The notes: generated by a model from the letters alone, not told the origin. 64,000 nucleotides of DNA from Strigamia acuminata (GCA_949358305.1 OX442324.1:3664001-3728000); one strand, 5' to 3'; positions 23,836-38,244 are shown, numbered from the stretch's first letter. Translations and numbers: made by a program.

Positions 23836-25651
23836 GACAATAACTTTTCTCTCTCTTTTACTTAAACTCATCACTTTATACTTTTATCAAATTTGTTTGC
23901 ATCAATTTTGACGAAAATAATTCAATTCTTATCCCATTTGGAGAAATTCTTTTCTCCAATTTAAATAAAGGGAACTTAATAAAGGGAACAGGAAATGCCA
24001 GTTTGATCTTTGATGTCAAACAATATGACATGAGTCAATAATGCCTGACACTTTTCAACATCAAAAACTCTTCGGGATGGATGATTTTTAATTAAAAGTT
24101 CACTTTCCAACCCTAAAGGGAGGAAATGCAAATACCAACAAATATAAATATTTCACGAGCCAATTAATTTGCATGTGAAATAAAAAGGGAAAACAAAAAG
24201 GAAAAAAAGTTAAGATATATTGTAAGTGCAAATAACCATCTGCTTAGTGCTTTGTGACAAAAAAAGAAGGCAATAAAGAACAAAAGAACCTAAGGATAAG
24301 AAAAAGAAGAAGAAATTTTTTCTTTTCTCTCTTACTAATTAACTATAATGAAATACACACGTCAACCCATCCTATCATGTGGAATCCAATTTAAAGTGAC
24401 AGCAGTCATAGTGGAAGACTAAAGGTAGAATCCAACATCAACACAACAAAAAAAATAAAAAATGAAATTTCCCAAAAAGAATATCCTATTTAAAGTTATT
24501 TTCAAAGAAAATTTATTGGGAATCAAACTTAGCAAATCTTCAAACGTGTAATTGAACGTATATTATTCATTTTCACACGAAACATCTTACAAAATAATGC
24601 GCTTAGAAAACTATGAATTAATAAATTGCAAAGAACTAAAACTATATACGGCTATGTGTTATAATGCATTAATGAATTCTGAATTCTACAGATTTATACT
24701 ATTGAATTCTGCAGCTTCAGAATTTGAACTGAATACAAGAATTTCAAATATACAAAGTGCACGTGTCACACAAAACCGACACATGTAATCTTTTATTACA
24801 ATTCCAATGCACACAAATCGCTTTAACTGCATGCACTTTAAACTCCCAACTGAATTAACATCAATTTGAGTATTTTTTAAGTAGAGAGTTATAATTTTTT
24901 TTAAAAATAAGAAAATAAGTTTTATCACGTCTTCTTCAGACTTATTCTCTTTAGCTGCAATTAAACATCATTGAAGCTTGGAACAGTATCAAGTTAATTA
25001 AAACTCACTATCTGTGCACTTAAAAACGCACTGTGCGGGTATTGCAAATAAGCCAACTAATACATTAAGTTAAATACACAGAAAAGCGAATTAAAGTTGA
25101 GTAAGTAAGAAACTTCGAGTTGATTTTAATAAATATTTAATTTTGACTAAAAGAAAACACTGCAGAATTAATGTAAATACCTAGATGAGTTTTGGTTTGA
25201 ATCACGATAAAAAGATTAAACTAATCACAGAGTTTAACGAAAACGCATTTGCAAATTTATTAATTGCTACGGTGTTATTAAAATACACAGCTACTGTTTA
25301 AAAGTCAAACCAGAAATGTCAATTGAATCATAATTCCCATTAGTAATATGAAAATTGCAACCATTCATCCAATTAAACTTGATGCTTAGCCATAATGAAG
25401 CTTTATATACTCATAAACCTATCCAAAATGTTTACATTCACCTCATTTTTTATCAGAGCACGATATGTTTGTGGCCAAAAAGATAAACGGGAAAAATACA
25501 CAACACAAACTAATTATTTGTTTTTCTTCACAAATTTAATTGGAAAGAATATCACATGGGAGTTTCTAGGTTCATTTGCCATACTTTCTCTTTAATTTTC
25601 CTATAATGCGCATATGAGTATACCGATTAAACTTAACGATCATCAAGTAAG

Positions 25652-26044
25652 ATTTCCCACATGGTTCAAAAATACATTGAATTTATATTGCAGTATATTT
25701 TGAAATATATTATTTAATGTACAACCCACACAAAAAAGAAATGTATTTACCATATATGTTTAAAATGTATTTATAATACAAGTTGCGTTTTTGTAGAATA
25801 TACTAAAAGTGGCCCCTTTTTTAGTATATTTCAGATGTATCCATTATACATTGAATATATATTCGCACAATATATGCACAATACATCAAGAATATATTCT
25901 CCTCACACATATATGTATATTTCATATACATTGTAAATATACTGCCATTTACGTGGACTATAAGTTGAATATATCTGCAATATATGACACTTAATGTGGC
26001 CGAAATGCTATATATCATAAAATATATTTTTGAACCATACGGTA
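25652..26044. mobile_element. AT-rich MITE-like element built of TATATT/TACATT repeats
   Basis: The left end is TTCCCACATGGTTCAAAAAT and the right end reversed is ACCGTATGGTTCAAAAATAT, so imperfect TIRs bound about 390 bp. The interior consists of variants of ATACATTGAATATATATT. The left ~65 bp match the block at 54885-54950 inside the hAT copy. Two opposite 60-65 aa frames here are byproducts. Confidence 0.55.
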
Positions 26045-29000
26045 ATTATCATCACGTAAGATTTGTCTTGAACTAAAGGTCTTGCAATGCATAAACAGTT
26101 AGAGTAATAATAAGGAATAAAGTTAATCTTTAAGAATGAATTTGGGCAGACAACAGCAAAGATTAATACGCTGTCACACAGTATAAGCTTAACCTGAACT
26201 TGAGCTTCTGACCTTTATATTTATTACATCAACCAGAGCCTATGACCTAATTCATAAATCATAAATCACGTTTAGTAAGAGAAGCGGTGCAAACTGCCAC
26301 TTCATTTTCTTCGTTTTTCTTTATTCACAAAAGTGCAAAACACTTTCTCCATTATTCATATGAAAAATGAATGAATTTATAAATATTAAATGTTGCAGTT
26401 AAACAGATTCAAAAAACAACAACAGCTATTCATTCAACCATTTATTCATACAAAACATCATTTTTAAAATAGTTCCTTCCAGACTCTAATCTCCCACGAG
26501 AAAACCCCCCCCCCCACCCACCCCCTCCCCGTCTCCATACCCACTCTCTGATCGCATCTCTAGTTTCTTCTTTACATCATTTATCTTCTAATCAAGTCTT
26601 TTTTTTTTCTTTTCCTTCCTTTTTTCTTTTCCCTCTCGTTAATTTGTTTCTTTCTGCCACATTCATCAACAAATCTTCAATTTCCTTGAATTTTCCATCA
26701 TTCCTCATTTTCAAAGAATTTTTTTACATCTAAAAAAAATAGCAAGGCAAAGCAAATTTAGTAGGAAATTACACCGCAGTGGAGGAAAATTGGAAGGTGA
26801 AGAAACCAATTTTGGAAAGGCAGCCAATGTGATAAGCGTATTAAGTGAGACATAGGAGAGATGGCAACTGCTGAGATTCCTTGGATTTCAACTTGATGTG
26901 CACCAAGCGACCTCTTGCCGAGTGCCATCTCATTTCTCACAGCACTTCCGTTACTTAAATCACCAACTAGAGACCGGGTCACACCCGAAAACCAATCGAA
27001 ACACTTGGTTAAATCAAATACGCATTTCGCAGCAGCCTTAAAATTGCCATGCTTTTTTTTATTGATACGATAACACAGCTTTAAGTTGAGATAAAATTAA
27101 CAAGTTTGGTGCGGTGTCGCCTGTTTTGGTTTATGAATGGGAAACGCATGTATCACGTGATATTGATTGCCAGAATATAGCCACAGACGGGCGCGGCCAA
27201 AAGCGAGATCACAAACGCCGTAATGTATATAGAATATATATATTTTTTCGATAATTTCGCCATTTTAAACCCCTTTGGGAAAACGGCAAAAATCGACTTT
27301 CACTATGAAAAACCAATTGGTATTCTGAAATAATCGCACATTTTCACCTTTTCAAAGTCAAAGACAAAGTGCTAGGATGCAACAACTCCAAAAAAGAAAA
27401 AGAAAAGAAAGAAGAAAAAAAAAAACTCAACAAAAGGATCAATTTCTACACGAATTCTTTGCGCAAATCCCATGTGAAAAGACTAGGAATACTGGAATTT
27501 GATTGGCTAATAGGCGAAAAGTGTCCCATTAAAAACCGCAGTGCTTTTCACAGTTGATGACAAAGAAAAAGTCAATCAATAAAAAAAAAAAAAATATTAA
27601 AAAAAAAAATTCTACTAACACACAATTAGTGAATCCTATTAACTTCAATGTACTTTCAACAACTTAAGGCCCAAAAACCAAAAATAAAGCTCTAGTTCTT
27701 TTTTTTTTCTCTCTTTTTTTCTCCCTACTTCTACCTTTATTTAAGTCACTTTGCCACTATTCATTTTTAAATTTTCTCCTCTCATTTCCCATTGGGCATC
27801 ACGACACCGGATTTAAATTTACTCTGTCTACTTATGTGGGAAAAGGAAAAGGTGAAATGGAATTTATAGTTATGCATTTCAGCCATAAGCACTAAACTAC
27901 TAAGTGCGTGACGAGAAAATCCACGTCACCTGCAAGAGCCTGACATATTTTCAGATAAAAAAAAACCGCTGATGCAGAAAGAAAATTGTAAAACCGACAA
28001 AAAATTCGAAAAAAAGAAGAAAAAAAAAACTAAACCTCCTATTAACTTCTTACGAGCAAAAACGCGCTCATTTTTAAGACGAAAAATGTATAAAGTCCAT
28101 TCCTTCATTTTAAGGCCATTTCGCATGTTCTGTCAATAGTAAAACTCCTATTACCTTCTTATTAAAGTATTTCTATGTTTTCCTGATGAGGTAAATTCTC
28201 GTTTTCTCTTTGCGGTCAACCAACTGCTCCATGTCCCCCCACTCATTGTTGTAGATGAGTCTAAGTGAACAAAATGAATTTAGATCTGGGGTTTAAGTTT
28301 CTTACTCCTTAAAAGCTTCCTTCTTTTCCATTCGCTCTCACTCTCACTCGCCACCCCTCTTTCTCTCTCTCTTTTATAGCATTGTCTTACTTTTGTTTCT
28401 ATTCTCCTCCAACTTTTATTTTCTTTATTCTATTTCCTCCGATTCTCAATTGTTAATGTGTTTTCAACTTCGTTTAAAGATCACAACAAATGGCAAATGG
28501 ACAAATGGTCACTGGGATCGAGATAATGCATTAGTAACTCATTACTTACTTAAAACATCCAGCAGCAAACAAAATCCATAAAAAGACAAACAATGTTCTC
28601 ATTGTTAGTCTCTTTTATGTTTTCTATGTAATTTGCCAACATTCATCACTAGAAGAAGTCGTCAATTACTATTTATTTCATAATCGCAAAATTTCACAAC
28701 TGCGCAAATGCAGAGAAGCCTATCTGCTAATAATCCAAGGAGCAAAGAATTGCAGGTCCATTTATTTTATTTTCATTTGTAGAAATATTTGATTTAATTA
28801 TCCACAAACCCCAATAAAATCAGATCCCAATCTTTAAGTATAAAAAAAATCTTATTGAATATAAGGAGGATGTGGACAAATGTTCACATTTGTCAGATGT
28901 CGGAGGGTTAACGAGCCGTCTAGTTTATTGGAGTTCTCGTTCGCTCAATATAGCACACTAAAATTGTGTACCAAATTAATGGATGATGAAGAAAGAAAAT

Positions 29001-30171
29001 ATATATATATACCGTATTAAATATTCTTTTTTTTAATTTTTTTTTTTATTTTTAATTTTAATTTTAATAAAATTCTTCACATTGATGTTTTTTGCCCCAC
29101 AATTGATTTTTAAATAGCCGTGAAAACACTATAGAATTTGCATTTAGTGGGATTAAACGCTACTTTTTCAAACAATTTTTAAGTCCATAAAATTATTCAA
29201 CAATAATAACCCAGAATTAAAAGCTTAAAATGTAAATTTTATAGACTCGAGCTATAAAAATTTCTTCAAACTTGATTCCCCATTCAGAACGGAGTAGCGA
29301 AAATTCAATTGAATTGCATTTCACACCCAGACAGAATGGAAAAGTACGCCGCAGTCTCTGTATTCACCTGACTCATCAATAAAAAGAATTGATCAGCAAC
29401 AATCCGAAAAAAAATTCCCTTCCATTTGTGGGCAGGTAATAAATCCGGAACATTTGCTCGTCATTCACACTCAGATATGAAATTAAGACCCTCAAAGATC
29501 TTTACGACGCCATGGCTCCGTCTTTTTATGTTTTACTTCCTTCTTTTTCTCTGCCCGTCTTCAGAGAGTAAGAGAAAGAGAAATGTTTGCCAATGGTTTT
29601 TCAATCTCCAACTCGAGAAGACGATCGTAAATAAAAGCCAAAGCCCCACGTCTCCCATGGCGCACGTGCAAATTTGTGTACGTAAAACCAGAAGGAAAAG
29701 GTGGTGATCATAAATTTCACTCAACTCTACTTTTCCGCTCCACTTTTTCCAATCCAAGCCCTCATTTTTTCCAATGTGCCAATATCCTCACTTATGTCCT
29801 CTCAACCCCTTTTCCCCTTCTCTTTTTTTTGTTTCTCAACCAAAAATTATATCCTACTTGTACTATTTCGTCCCTGAAATGTTCAAGAGGTAAATTTCTC
29901 AAGAAATACGATTTCCTTCGCGATTTTTCCGCAACGTCGACTCACCAGTGTAACAAGTATTGATGGAAGGGGAATGGAAAAGTGAAACGATTTACAGTGG
30001 CTTCATCTGATTTAGAGTAAATAATGAAAACCAAACCTCAGTAACGACAAGATAAAAACTGATTCGAATACCGAATCAACTACATGAATCAAACAAGACA
30101 CAACTACACATTTCGCACGACATGAATAAAAACAAATAAAAAATTCAATACAAATTAATTAATCACGCATT

Positions 30172-30435
30172 AAATAATGCATTTCGTAATAAAATTTGAA
30201 AAAATGCATTTCGTAATAAAATTGAAAAAATGCATTTGGTAATAAAATTGAAAAAATGCATTTCGTAATAAAATTGAAAAAATGCATTTCGTAATAAAAT
30301 TGAAAAAATGCATTCATATTGGGGATGCAAACCAATAGCATATGCAAAAACATATTACAAAATGCATTGAAATATAGAATATATTATAGAATATACATTA
30401 CATATAAGATAGAATATACATTATAGCTGTTTTAA
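30172..30435. repeat. 26-bp tandem array and relative of the AT-rich MITE family
   Basis: The unit ATGCATTTCGTAATAAAATT plus GAAAAA (26 bp) is repeated about five to six times between 30177 and 30318 with few changes. It is followed by a block that, read on minus, has TGCTATTGGTTTGCAT, shared with 54977-54992 in the hAT copy. A 64-aa Phe/His-rich minus frame is only the translation of this array. Confidence 0.75.
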
Positions 30436-32575
30436 GGAGTTTCAGGTTATGCGGTAAACTTATATGGCTATTTTTCTTTTTTCGTTTGTTCCAATTATCT
30501 TGGGATGATTCGATTTCTTTCCTCAGGTAAGTACATCAAACAAGATTGAACAGTTCTCTGATTACTGTTTTGTTTATTTAGATTCCTAGGTAAATATTGG
30601 CCACAGAATTAGGCAAATCTCATTAACTTTTGGCCAATTTAAATCTCCTTTTTAATTATTTAAAACGCAGAAAACCAAATTACTGCACGACTGACAGTTC
30701 AAACAAATTGTTTAAATTTCTCAACCTTAGTAAATTAAAGCAAACAGACAAGACATCTTGAACAAGTTGCATTCATTAAAGCAGAAACGTCGAAAAAGAG
30801 AAAAAGAAGCAAAAGAAGGAAACGGAAACGAAAAATATTCCGAGCAAACGTGAATGATTTTGCTAACATGATTCGTGTCTTTGCTGCGACCATTGATTGA
30901 GACTTAAAAAGTTGTTGAAGCAGCGATTCGGTTATTGGCCTTGCAAATGTTGCAGACAGAACCAATAACCAACGAGGCAAATGTTCGTCCATCCGTGAAG
31001 ACACCGGTGCCAAGTCACGTGACGCAGGGGACTGCTTTGCGCCCTCTTCCATTTCAAATGCCAACCTCAGGCAAAAAGGTTAACTCATCAAGCTACATGC
31101 CAAGTTTCACACGACTTGACTTAGACAACATCCGGGCCTTTCAAGTCCACAAATAAATTCAAGTTGATGTGATACGTGGATTTGCCTCTTAATTCTTTCC
31201 GCAACTTGCCAACATTTGCAAAACACTTCCCGAATTACTCAGATTTGTTTCAATTTGCATTGCATTAAGCTTGCGTTTCTATTAAATTTGTTTTGCAAAT
31301 TTGCATCGAATTTGTTTGAAAATTGCATCGAATTTGCTTGCATTTGCTCAATTTACATAACTGTTTCGATTCTATTCATTTATCACGTACAACTATCGAA
31401 TGTCAGAGGATTTGCACGAATGGCCACTCCCAAAAGTACCTCGGCCTCTTCCGACTGCCTGCCTATTTATCCACAACTCATAAATCCATTATCCAAAACC
31501 CCTGTTACAATTCCTCCGGTAATCCACGCAAGATGCTGCTGATGGTAACACAATCGAGCATGCTCACTCACCATATACAAACCAATTTATACAACCGTTC
31601 TCTCCCACATGCAATCCAAGCGCGCCATAAACACAATTACATTTTTTTTTTCTATACAATAAAAAATAAATAAAAAGAAAAAAAAAAAAAAAAAAAAAAA
31701 AAACCGATTAAAAGCCAGGTGCAAAACTTTTAATTAAACAATTGATGACTCATCCCACACTTGCATTCTTCAAGCGTGTGATAAATATTGAAAAAAAAAA
31801 GAAAAGTGCATTTTCCAAAAAACAAAATGACAAAACTCATTACCACTCCCATCCACACATTCTATTACTAAAAGGCTAGAGGAATGCCAAGAATTCGAGC
31901 TAGCTCCATCTAAGACAATTCCCGCCTAAACTGATGCTTAGTTCAAGAACCTACTTGATGCTAATTTTAATCCACTACCAACAAAAGCAAAAAGAAAGCA
32001 GAAGAAGAGGAAAAAAAATGCAAATTTCTTCATTGCCAACTCACATCAAAAACAACCCCCATTTGACAATATTCAAAACGCATTCAACCATACTCTAAGT
32101 ACACATATAAAAAAGCCAAGAGTTTCTTCCTGTCCTTTAAGAGTGGGTGTGCTTAATGGCGAGAGCAAAGGGTCATTTGGAAAAGGAAGCCATTTTCTTT
32201 GGTAGGCGGATTATTCCAAAGAAGGTTCCCTTTTTTTTCCCTCCTTTTCTCTTCATAATGATTCGAGAGACATCTTTCGGGGATATTTTTCTTGTTTCCT
32301 ACTCTCTTTCTTCATCGCTTAAATCGGCTCTTTTAATCCCTTTCTTTTCACTCCTATACCTTCTAATCTCGCGGGATTAAGTTAAATCTTTGATTGAGTC
32401 TGTTCTAATTATAAACTTGATTAAATTCTGCACACAAAAACATCCACTCCACCTTTTTCCTTCTTTTCTTTTCATTTTCCAACGGTCCACTGCATCAACA
32501 AAACGAGAAACGTGCATTTGAATTATTCATTCAAGATCCATTTTCTCTTCTTTTTTCCTCTATTTTTTCCTCCAT

Positions 32576-32607
<32 letters not shown>

Positions 32608-34400
32608 TTTAGGGCCCAACCATACCACACAAAACAACCTTGGGCTGTATTTAAATTTATTTATTTAATAATGTTTTTTATTTATTCTAAAATGAATTTT
32701 CCATTTTTTTTTTAATTTCGAATTTTGTGCCTATAAAATTTATCGAATTTGCATACTTTTTTATTTTATTTTTTTTAAAAAAAAAGAAAAAGAAAAAAAA
32801 TCAATACGATGATATTTTAAATATTGAAGCAGCCATTTTACATTTTTATTTTACATAAAATGTAATTTTTGCAGACATCAAAAAAGCACATTACGCGATG
32901 ATGCCAGCACTTACTTGTCTTTATAAATGAGAAATCGAAACTCAACAAGAAACGAGATCTTTATGACTTCATCCTCAGCTGCAAATCGATAAACACCAGA
33001 CGTGGGCATTTGTCCACTCACTTGTCCCTTTATTTGCCCATATCCTTTAGTCATGGCTACCATTCATGTTTACCTTTTTCACCTCAAAAACCACAACTAA
33101 GCATTTCAACCACACCGCACCTAAATCTTAACAATCCATCAATTTACCTCTTCCAACTCGACTCGAAAATGCACAAAACCTCATATAAAAACAACTCTTG
33201 GGCATTGGTCTTTCAATAACCGATTGAATCCTTTAAAAAAAATTTTTTTTTATTTAAAAAAAAAAAAAAAAAATTTTCAAAATGAAAATTTCATTCATTT
33301 CAAGCTATATATTCTTTCTGCTAACGCCAACATTTTCAACCCTTTGCCCTCAATTCCCTCAATTCAATCAAAACAAAACAAAACTGCTGGCACGCATAGT
33401 GTTCTGACACGGCATTTTATTGGTAGAATTGAAGGAGGCGGAATAAAAAAACAACATTTTGGCAAGAAAAAGAGAAAAATAACTATGTCGCCATCTGAAA
33501 TGTGATGCTGATATTGTAGCAGGTTGATTGCTACTGTCGCGATCAATTTAGACACTGAGCTGTCAGCGCCAGCTGGTGACGATGACACCAAAAACATTTC
33601 CACTTGAATTTGTGATTTGGTCGTGCGCAAATGAGTCTGCAGTGAAGCTAAGTCAAGAGCGCCGTTTCTCCTTCCCCACACCCCCTTCATTTCTGCTTTT
33701 TTAAAAAAAATATACATTTTCTAAAGCTAAAATTTCGAGATATGAATTAATATCGAATACGTGCCTCGGTATCGACTAATTAATCCAAATTAATGATCGA
33801 AAAAAGAAGAAAAAAAGAAAAAGATTTTTTTTTTTTTTTTGTGGGTTTCAATTCTTCAAGAAAACGAGTTTCTTATCGATTTTGAGATCCATTTAACAAA
33901 TTTACCACAGTCTTACCTGAAAACAAAATTACCATAATTAAATTCTACTCCTACTAATCACAATGCGCGCAAAAAATTCCGACCAATCAAAACACTGCAA
34001 TCAATCTTACTGCAGACACAAACCGTACAATTTAGAAGAAAGAAACAAGTCATGAAAGCAAATTGAATGAATGTTATCGATTTTTACAATTACTCAACCA
34101 CATCTTCGACTTGAAGCATTTAAATGCTTCAACCAATTGAACCAATTACCAATCAAACAAAACTACAAGAAAAGTACAAAAGTACAACAAAAAAAATAAT
34201 CTCAATTTAAATAATAGTTGGAAACCAACTTGATTTTAATTGGTTCGTAATTAGTTGGTCAAAACGGCCGAAAATGTGCCAAAAACCAAAATATAATCAC
34301 CCGTCTCAAGTCTTTTGGTGTTTTGTCAGCAGCCATCTTCGATTTCCGTTAGATCGATCAACCGTACACATAGATTTATTTTAAATTATGATTTAATTTA
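30436..34400. other. Non-coding stretch with several A-runs
   Basis: A-runs lie at 31678, 32584 and 33256, and a less AT-rich patch at 30.9-31.1 kb contains a CACGTG E-box. A minus frame at 30735-30869 has signal-peptide-like character and is discussed as a finding. Nothing else is supported. Confidence 0.45.
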
Positions 34401-34429
34401 CATTTTTCTGGCTGCAGTTGCAATAGTTG

Positions 34430-35450
34430 TTGAGAAATCCCATCACACGACGTGTAAAATCAGTTTCGACCAGGCCGACCAAGGCTAATCATGAGCGGTC
34501 GCACCAAAAGTCATTTCCCGCACGTCTACAGGGGGGAAATGCTCAGGTTCAAAATTTCTGGTCTCGGGAGAATTTCCCCTTTTCCCAGGCACAAAGTGTC
34601 TATTGCCAGGTTTAAGACAGGTTAGCTGAAGCTGCCAGGGCATTTTCCCCTGACAGCACACGGCATACAGCAGACGTTAGCTGCCTTCCGAAAATCTTCA
34701 CCAAAATCGATTGATTTGTCAATTTAAAAAAAGAAATGTCAAACAATAACCGAAACCCCAAGTCACAGGTGTGTCAATTTCTCAATTAAGCAAAAAAATC
34801 GATACAACAAAAAAAAAAAAAAATGAAGAAATTCCAAGAAACTTGCTGTAAACCGCCATAGAAATGTGCAGAAAATGGCAAAATAATTGATTGCGAGCAT
34901 TAAAAATGGTAAGAATGGAAATATATTCAAAGGTTGAAATAGATGGTTACTGCTAATAACATTCCCTCGCCACTCTGATTGCTTCCTGACCCGGATGGAC
35001 AAAGATGGAACTGAGCGAATCAAGCGAAGCAAAGGATGTCGGGTAATGCGTTCCCTCACACTGCATCCGCCTTGACGACAAAGAGTGTGGGGAATGGGGG
35101 GCACTGCAATGCCGTAGTGTAGTAGAAGAAGAAGAGGAGCGGGGGTTCATACAAGCGGGGTTGGGAGGGAGGGTCAAATCTAGTTCGCATTTCCGTCGTT
35201 TCACAGAGCAGCGTGGAAAATTTGCTTTTCATGCAATACGGTGCCAGCATGCCACTTTCGTTCCGTATTGGATGTGTGGGCGGTGGTTGAAAGGCAGGGG
35301 GTGGTCGCAATTCAACTTCTCCGTGCAGTTGTAAAGTGTGCAAGCGGCTTTGTGAGTGTGGGAAAGCCAGTGGTTCGCAGTGGGAAAATATTCCATTTCC
35401 AACATCAAAAGTGGAAGGCGAGAAGCGATAGAGGAAAATAAAAAGAACAA
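34430..35450. other. G+C-richer region without a supported gene
   Basis: Two patches (34.45-34.70 and 34.97-35.42 kb) are near balanced base composition. Overlapping minus frames of 83-170 aa at 34953-35568 disagree with one another and show no domain, so I do not call a gene. It could be a promoter, enhancer or old repeat. Confidence 0.4.
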
Positions 35451-35653
35451 AAAAGAAGTATAAAATTAAGGAAAATAAAAAAATAATATACGAATAAAAT
35501 CTAGTAAAATTCGTCCCGTTTGCCTTCGATCCATTAAATAATTGAAAAATTAATTTTCCTTTGCGCATCCTCGAAAAACTCTTATTTCCGCCAATGGAAA
35601 TTATTATTCAGTGAATATTTCATGTTGTTTTCTAGGATTTTAAGATTTTAAAG

Positions 35654-35931
35654 CAGCGGTCGGCAACTGGCGGACCGCGGTCCGTATTCGGACCGCGGAA
35701 GGTCGAAACTTGGACCGCCAGATATTTTTTATTATATATTTTTTTGGTATTTTTGGTGTTTTTTGGTGTTTTTTTGGTTATTTTTTGGTTATTTTTGGTT
35801 TTTTTGTGTGGTGTTTTTGGTGTTTTTTGTGTTTTTAGTGTTCTTTTTGTTTTATTTTGTTGTCTTTTTCTGGACCTCAATAAAAATTTTTAATTTTCCA
35901 GACCCCACTTAAAATTACTTGCCGACCCCTG
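35654..35931. mobile_element. 278-bp hAT MITE with perfect 8-bp target duplication
   Basis: The left end is CAGCGGTCGGCAACTGG and the right end reversed is CAGGGGTCGGCAAGT. The identical 8-bp TTTTAAAG flanks both sides (35646-35653 and 35932-35939). A subterminal palindrome pairs CTGGCGGACC with GGACCGCCAG around GGACCGCGGTCC-like repeats. The middle is degenerate TTTTTGGT repeats. An 82-aa Lys/Thr-rich frame across it is a repeat translation. This is a typical hAT non-autonomous copy and looks recent. Confidence 0.88.
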
Positions 35932-38244
35932 TTTTAAAGGGTGAAAACACAACTACACGCGCGCAGTTTGTGGTCGTGCACGATTTGAACACCGGAAGTA
36001 AACAACTAGAACGTAAAAAACAACAAGAAAGCATCGGCGCCATCAAAACATCCCGTAACAAGAAATTGCACAACAACAACAACAAAACGACATAAAAATC
36101 CAAAGGTCACAAATGACAAAAATTCAATTCCCAAAAAAACAAATAAAATTTCAACAAAATCGTCTTTATTCCAGCACACCACCTTCAATCTTTTCCAATG
36201 ATAATCCACCCACCTTTAACTTACACGTCACATTTTGACCTTAAATCACCCAGTGTCACATCCAAATTGTCAAAACACAAACTCGAGTTATTGACATTGC
36301 AAAGACGCAGAAAAAAAAGGTAAATGCACCTCCCCCGTCCTAAAAAAAAAAAAAGAAAGTAGAGCGCAGATCCGTGAAATAGGTCTCAAGGGAGGTGGAG
36401 CCGCGAACCAAATGGCACGTGCCAGCCACAACAGATGGCGCTTGTCACAGAAGCGAGCAGCCATTGAAGGGATCTATGGTCAAGGCGGTCACTTTTTTCC
36501 AATGGCCTACTTACAACCTGCACTGCACAAATTGGCTTCTGCTTCTTGGCAATTGCCTTCAGTAATATCCTTCACCTCCTTGGCTTTTTATGCATCCATT
36601 AGCATGCCAAGTATGTGTCCATTTGCACCATTGTCTCTTTCATATACGAAATTTAATAAAGGAATAAAAATTCAAATTTCAATTTTTTTTCTCCCCCCCC
36701 CCACCATTTATTATTTTCTTCCTTTTATACCCTTCTTCTTTTTCCTACCCTAAAGACTTCCTCTTTTTCCAAACCTCGAGAAATAAAAAAAAAGAGAGTA
36801 AAAACTTAAAATAGCAATTTGTGAACAAAGATGCTATTTGTGTGCTTCATGGTGTATACATGAGTTGCTGACCCCTTTTTTCTCCTCTTCCATTTAAATT
36901 ACTCCATCAACTGATACAATCCACAAGAATGTTATTTAACACTGCAAATTCCATTCAAGTTTGAGGGAGTTATACTAAACTCAATTAAAACCAACCCCTC
37001 GTTTGTCCTATCACTAAAAAAGAAAGAAAAAAGAAAATAAAACTAATAAAAAGCTCTATCAATCTTCTCATGCTTAAACTTTTAAACTGAAGAATAAATT
37101 TCCCTTGGTGTGTAAGTATATACTAATAATGTATACACTATATAATCTATATTTATATAGTATTATGATCATTTTTTTTTTTATTCTTCGTTTTTTTCTG
37201 TATTTAAAAAAATTCGCAGTTTTTATTGATGGAAATTTTTGGAAAAAGAAAATCTGCTCATTTTTGATGGAGTTTTGTGAAATTATGGCAACTGTAGGCA
37301 CAATTGGATGAATATTTCAACTTTTCATCATATAATAATAAATAAATCATACGCCTTATTCTCTATTTTATTTTCTTTGAAAAATACTACTGTGTGAATG
37401 TTTGCTGTTTATTATTTAACTTCGTGCTTTAACTCTTTGTTTTCTTCGCGCTGCATTGTTGATGAACAGTGAGTATTCCTTTGAGAATAAGCTTTCCTGC
37501 ATTGCGCAAGTGCGACAAATATAAATAAATAACTGTTTTATAGCATTCGTTGGCACGAACGGTCTCCAATTTAAAAATGTTAATTTTTTCTCCGGCTTCA
37601 TAGCGGCACGGTATTTAAGTTTAATTTTCACGGCCTCTAGTGAATAAAATTCCCTTTTTTCTTTCGCCCGTAATCACTTTTTAAAAAGATTTTCAACGGA
37701 AAAAATAATTATATTTTTCTTTCTTTCATAAACTATTTAAAAGATATATAAGCCCTCCATTTCTTTTTTTATTTTAAAAAAAAAATGAGGAAATTGCAAC
37801 AGTATAGAATGATATGCAGCACTAGTTCATTTTTAAGGTCAATGACATTTTAATTAAAAAATTACGAAACACTGCACTTCAATTAAAATTCAAATCGAAT
37901 CGTTTCGTGTATAATAAAATCCCATTATGCAATTTTCTCACACCCCTCAAAAAAAAAAAAAAAAAAAAAAATTATTTTTTAAATCCAAAAAAAAAGAGGA
38001 AAAAAAAATTCAACTTTAATCTCATTTTCCACTTTATTCCCATGAAAAAAAATGTTAAAACCAACAAGCAAAGGGTTAATGGTATAAAGGAGATGAGAGG
38101 GTGTTGGAATGTGGAACCAACTTTTGACAGATTTGTTACCGCAATCGACGGTAGAAAATGTTTTCTCGAGTACGGCTTTGGAGAAGAAAATTGAAAATAA
38201 ACTTGAAGATCATGTGTAGTTCATTTCTCCACCATTTCCCCCAC

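Larger units (their letters stand above)
23290..30170. other. AT-rich non-coding stretch
   Basis: Besides the (TTC)n tract and the AT-rich element at 25652-26044, I see only homopolymers, a C9 run at 26507 and low-complexity ORFs. No exon is supported. Confidence 0.5.

Noticed and set aside
23485-23874. 129-aa ORF with poly-Glu
   Set aside because: It is the translation of a (TTC)n microsatellite with low-complexity flanks and no splice or domain support.
30159-30353. 64-aa repetitive protein
   Set aside because: It is produced entirely by the 26-bp tandem array.
35056-35568. 170-aa minus ORF
   Set aside because: No domain, several competing overlapping frames, and a Phe/Leu-rich beginning from A-rich DNA. 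Coding is not supported.
35915-36209. Minus ORFs with Leu/Val runs that look like a signal peptide or membrane helix
   Set aside because: The runs come from an AAC repeat (TTG on minus). The only nearby donor-like site is in the wrong phase for the 15433 exon.
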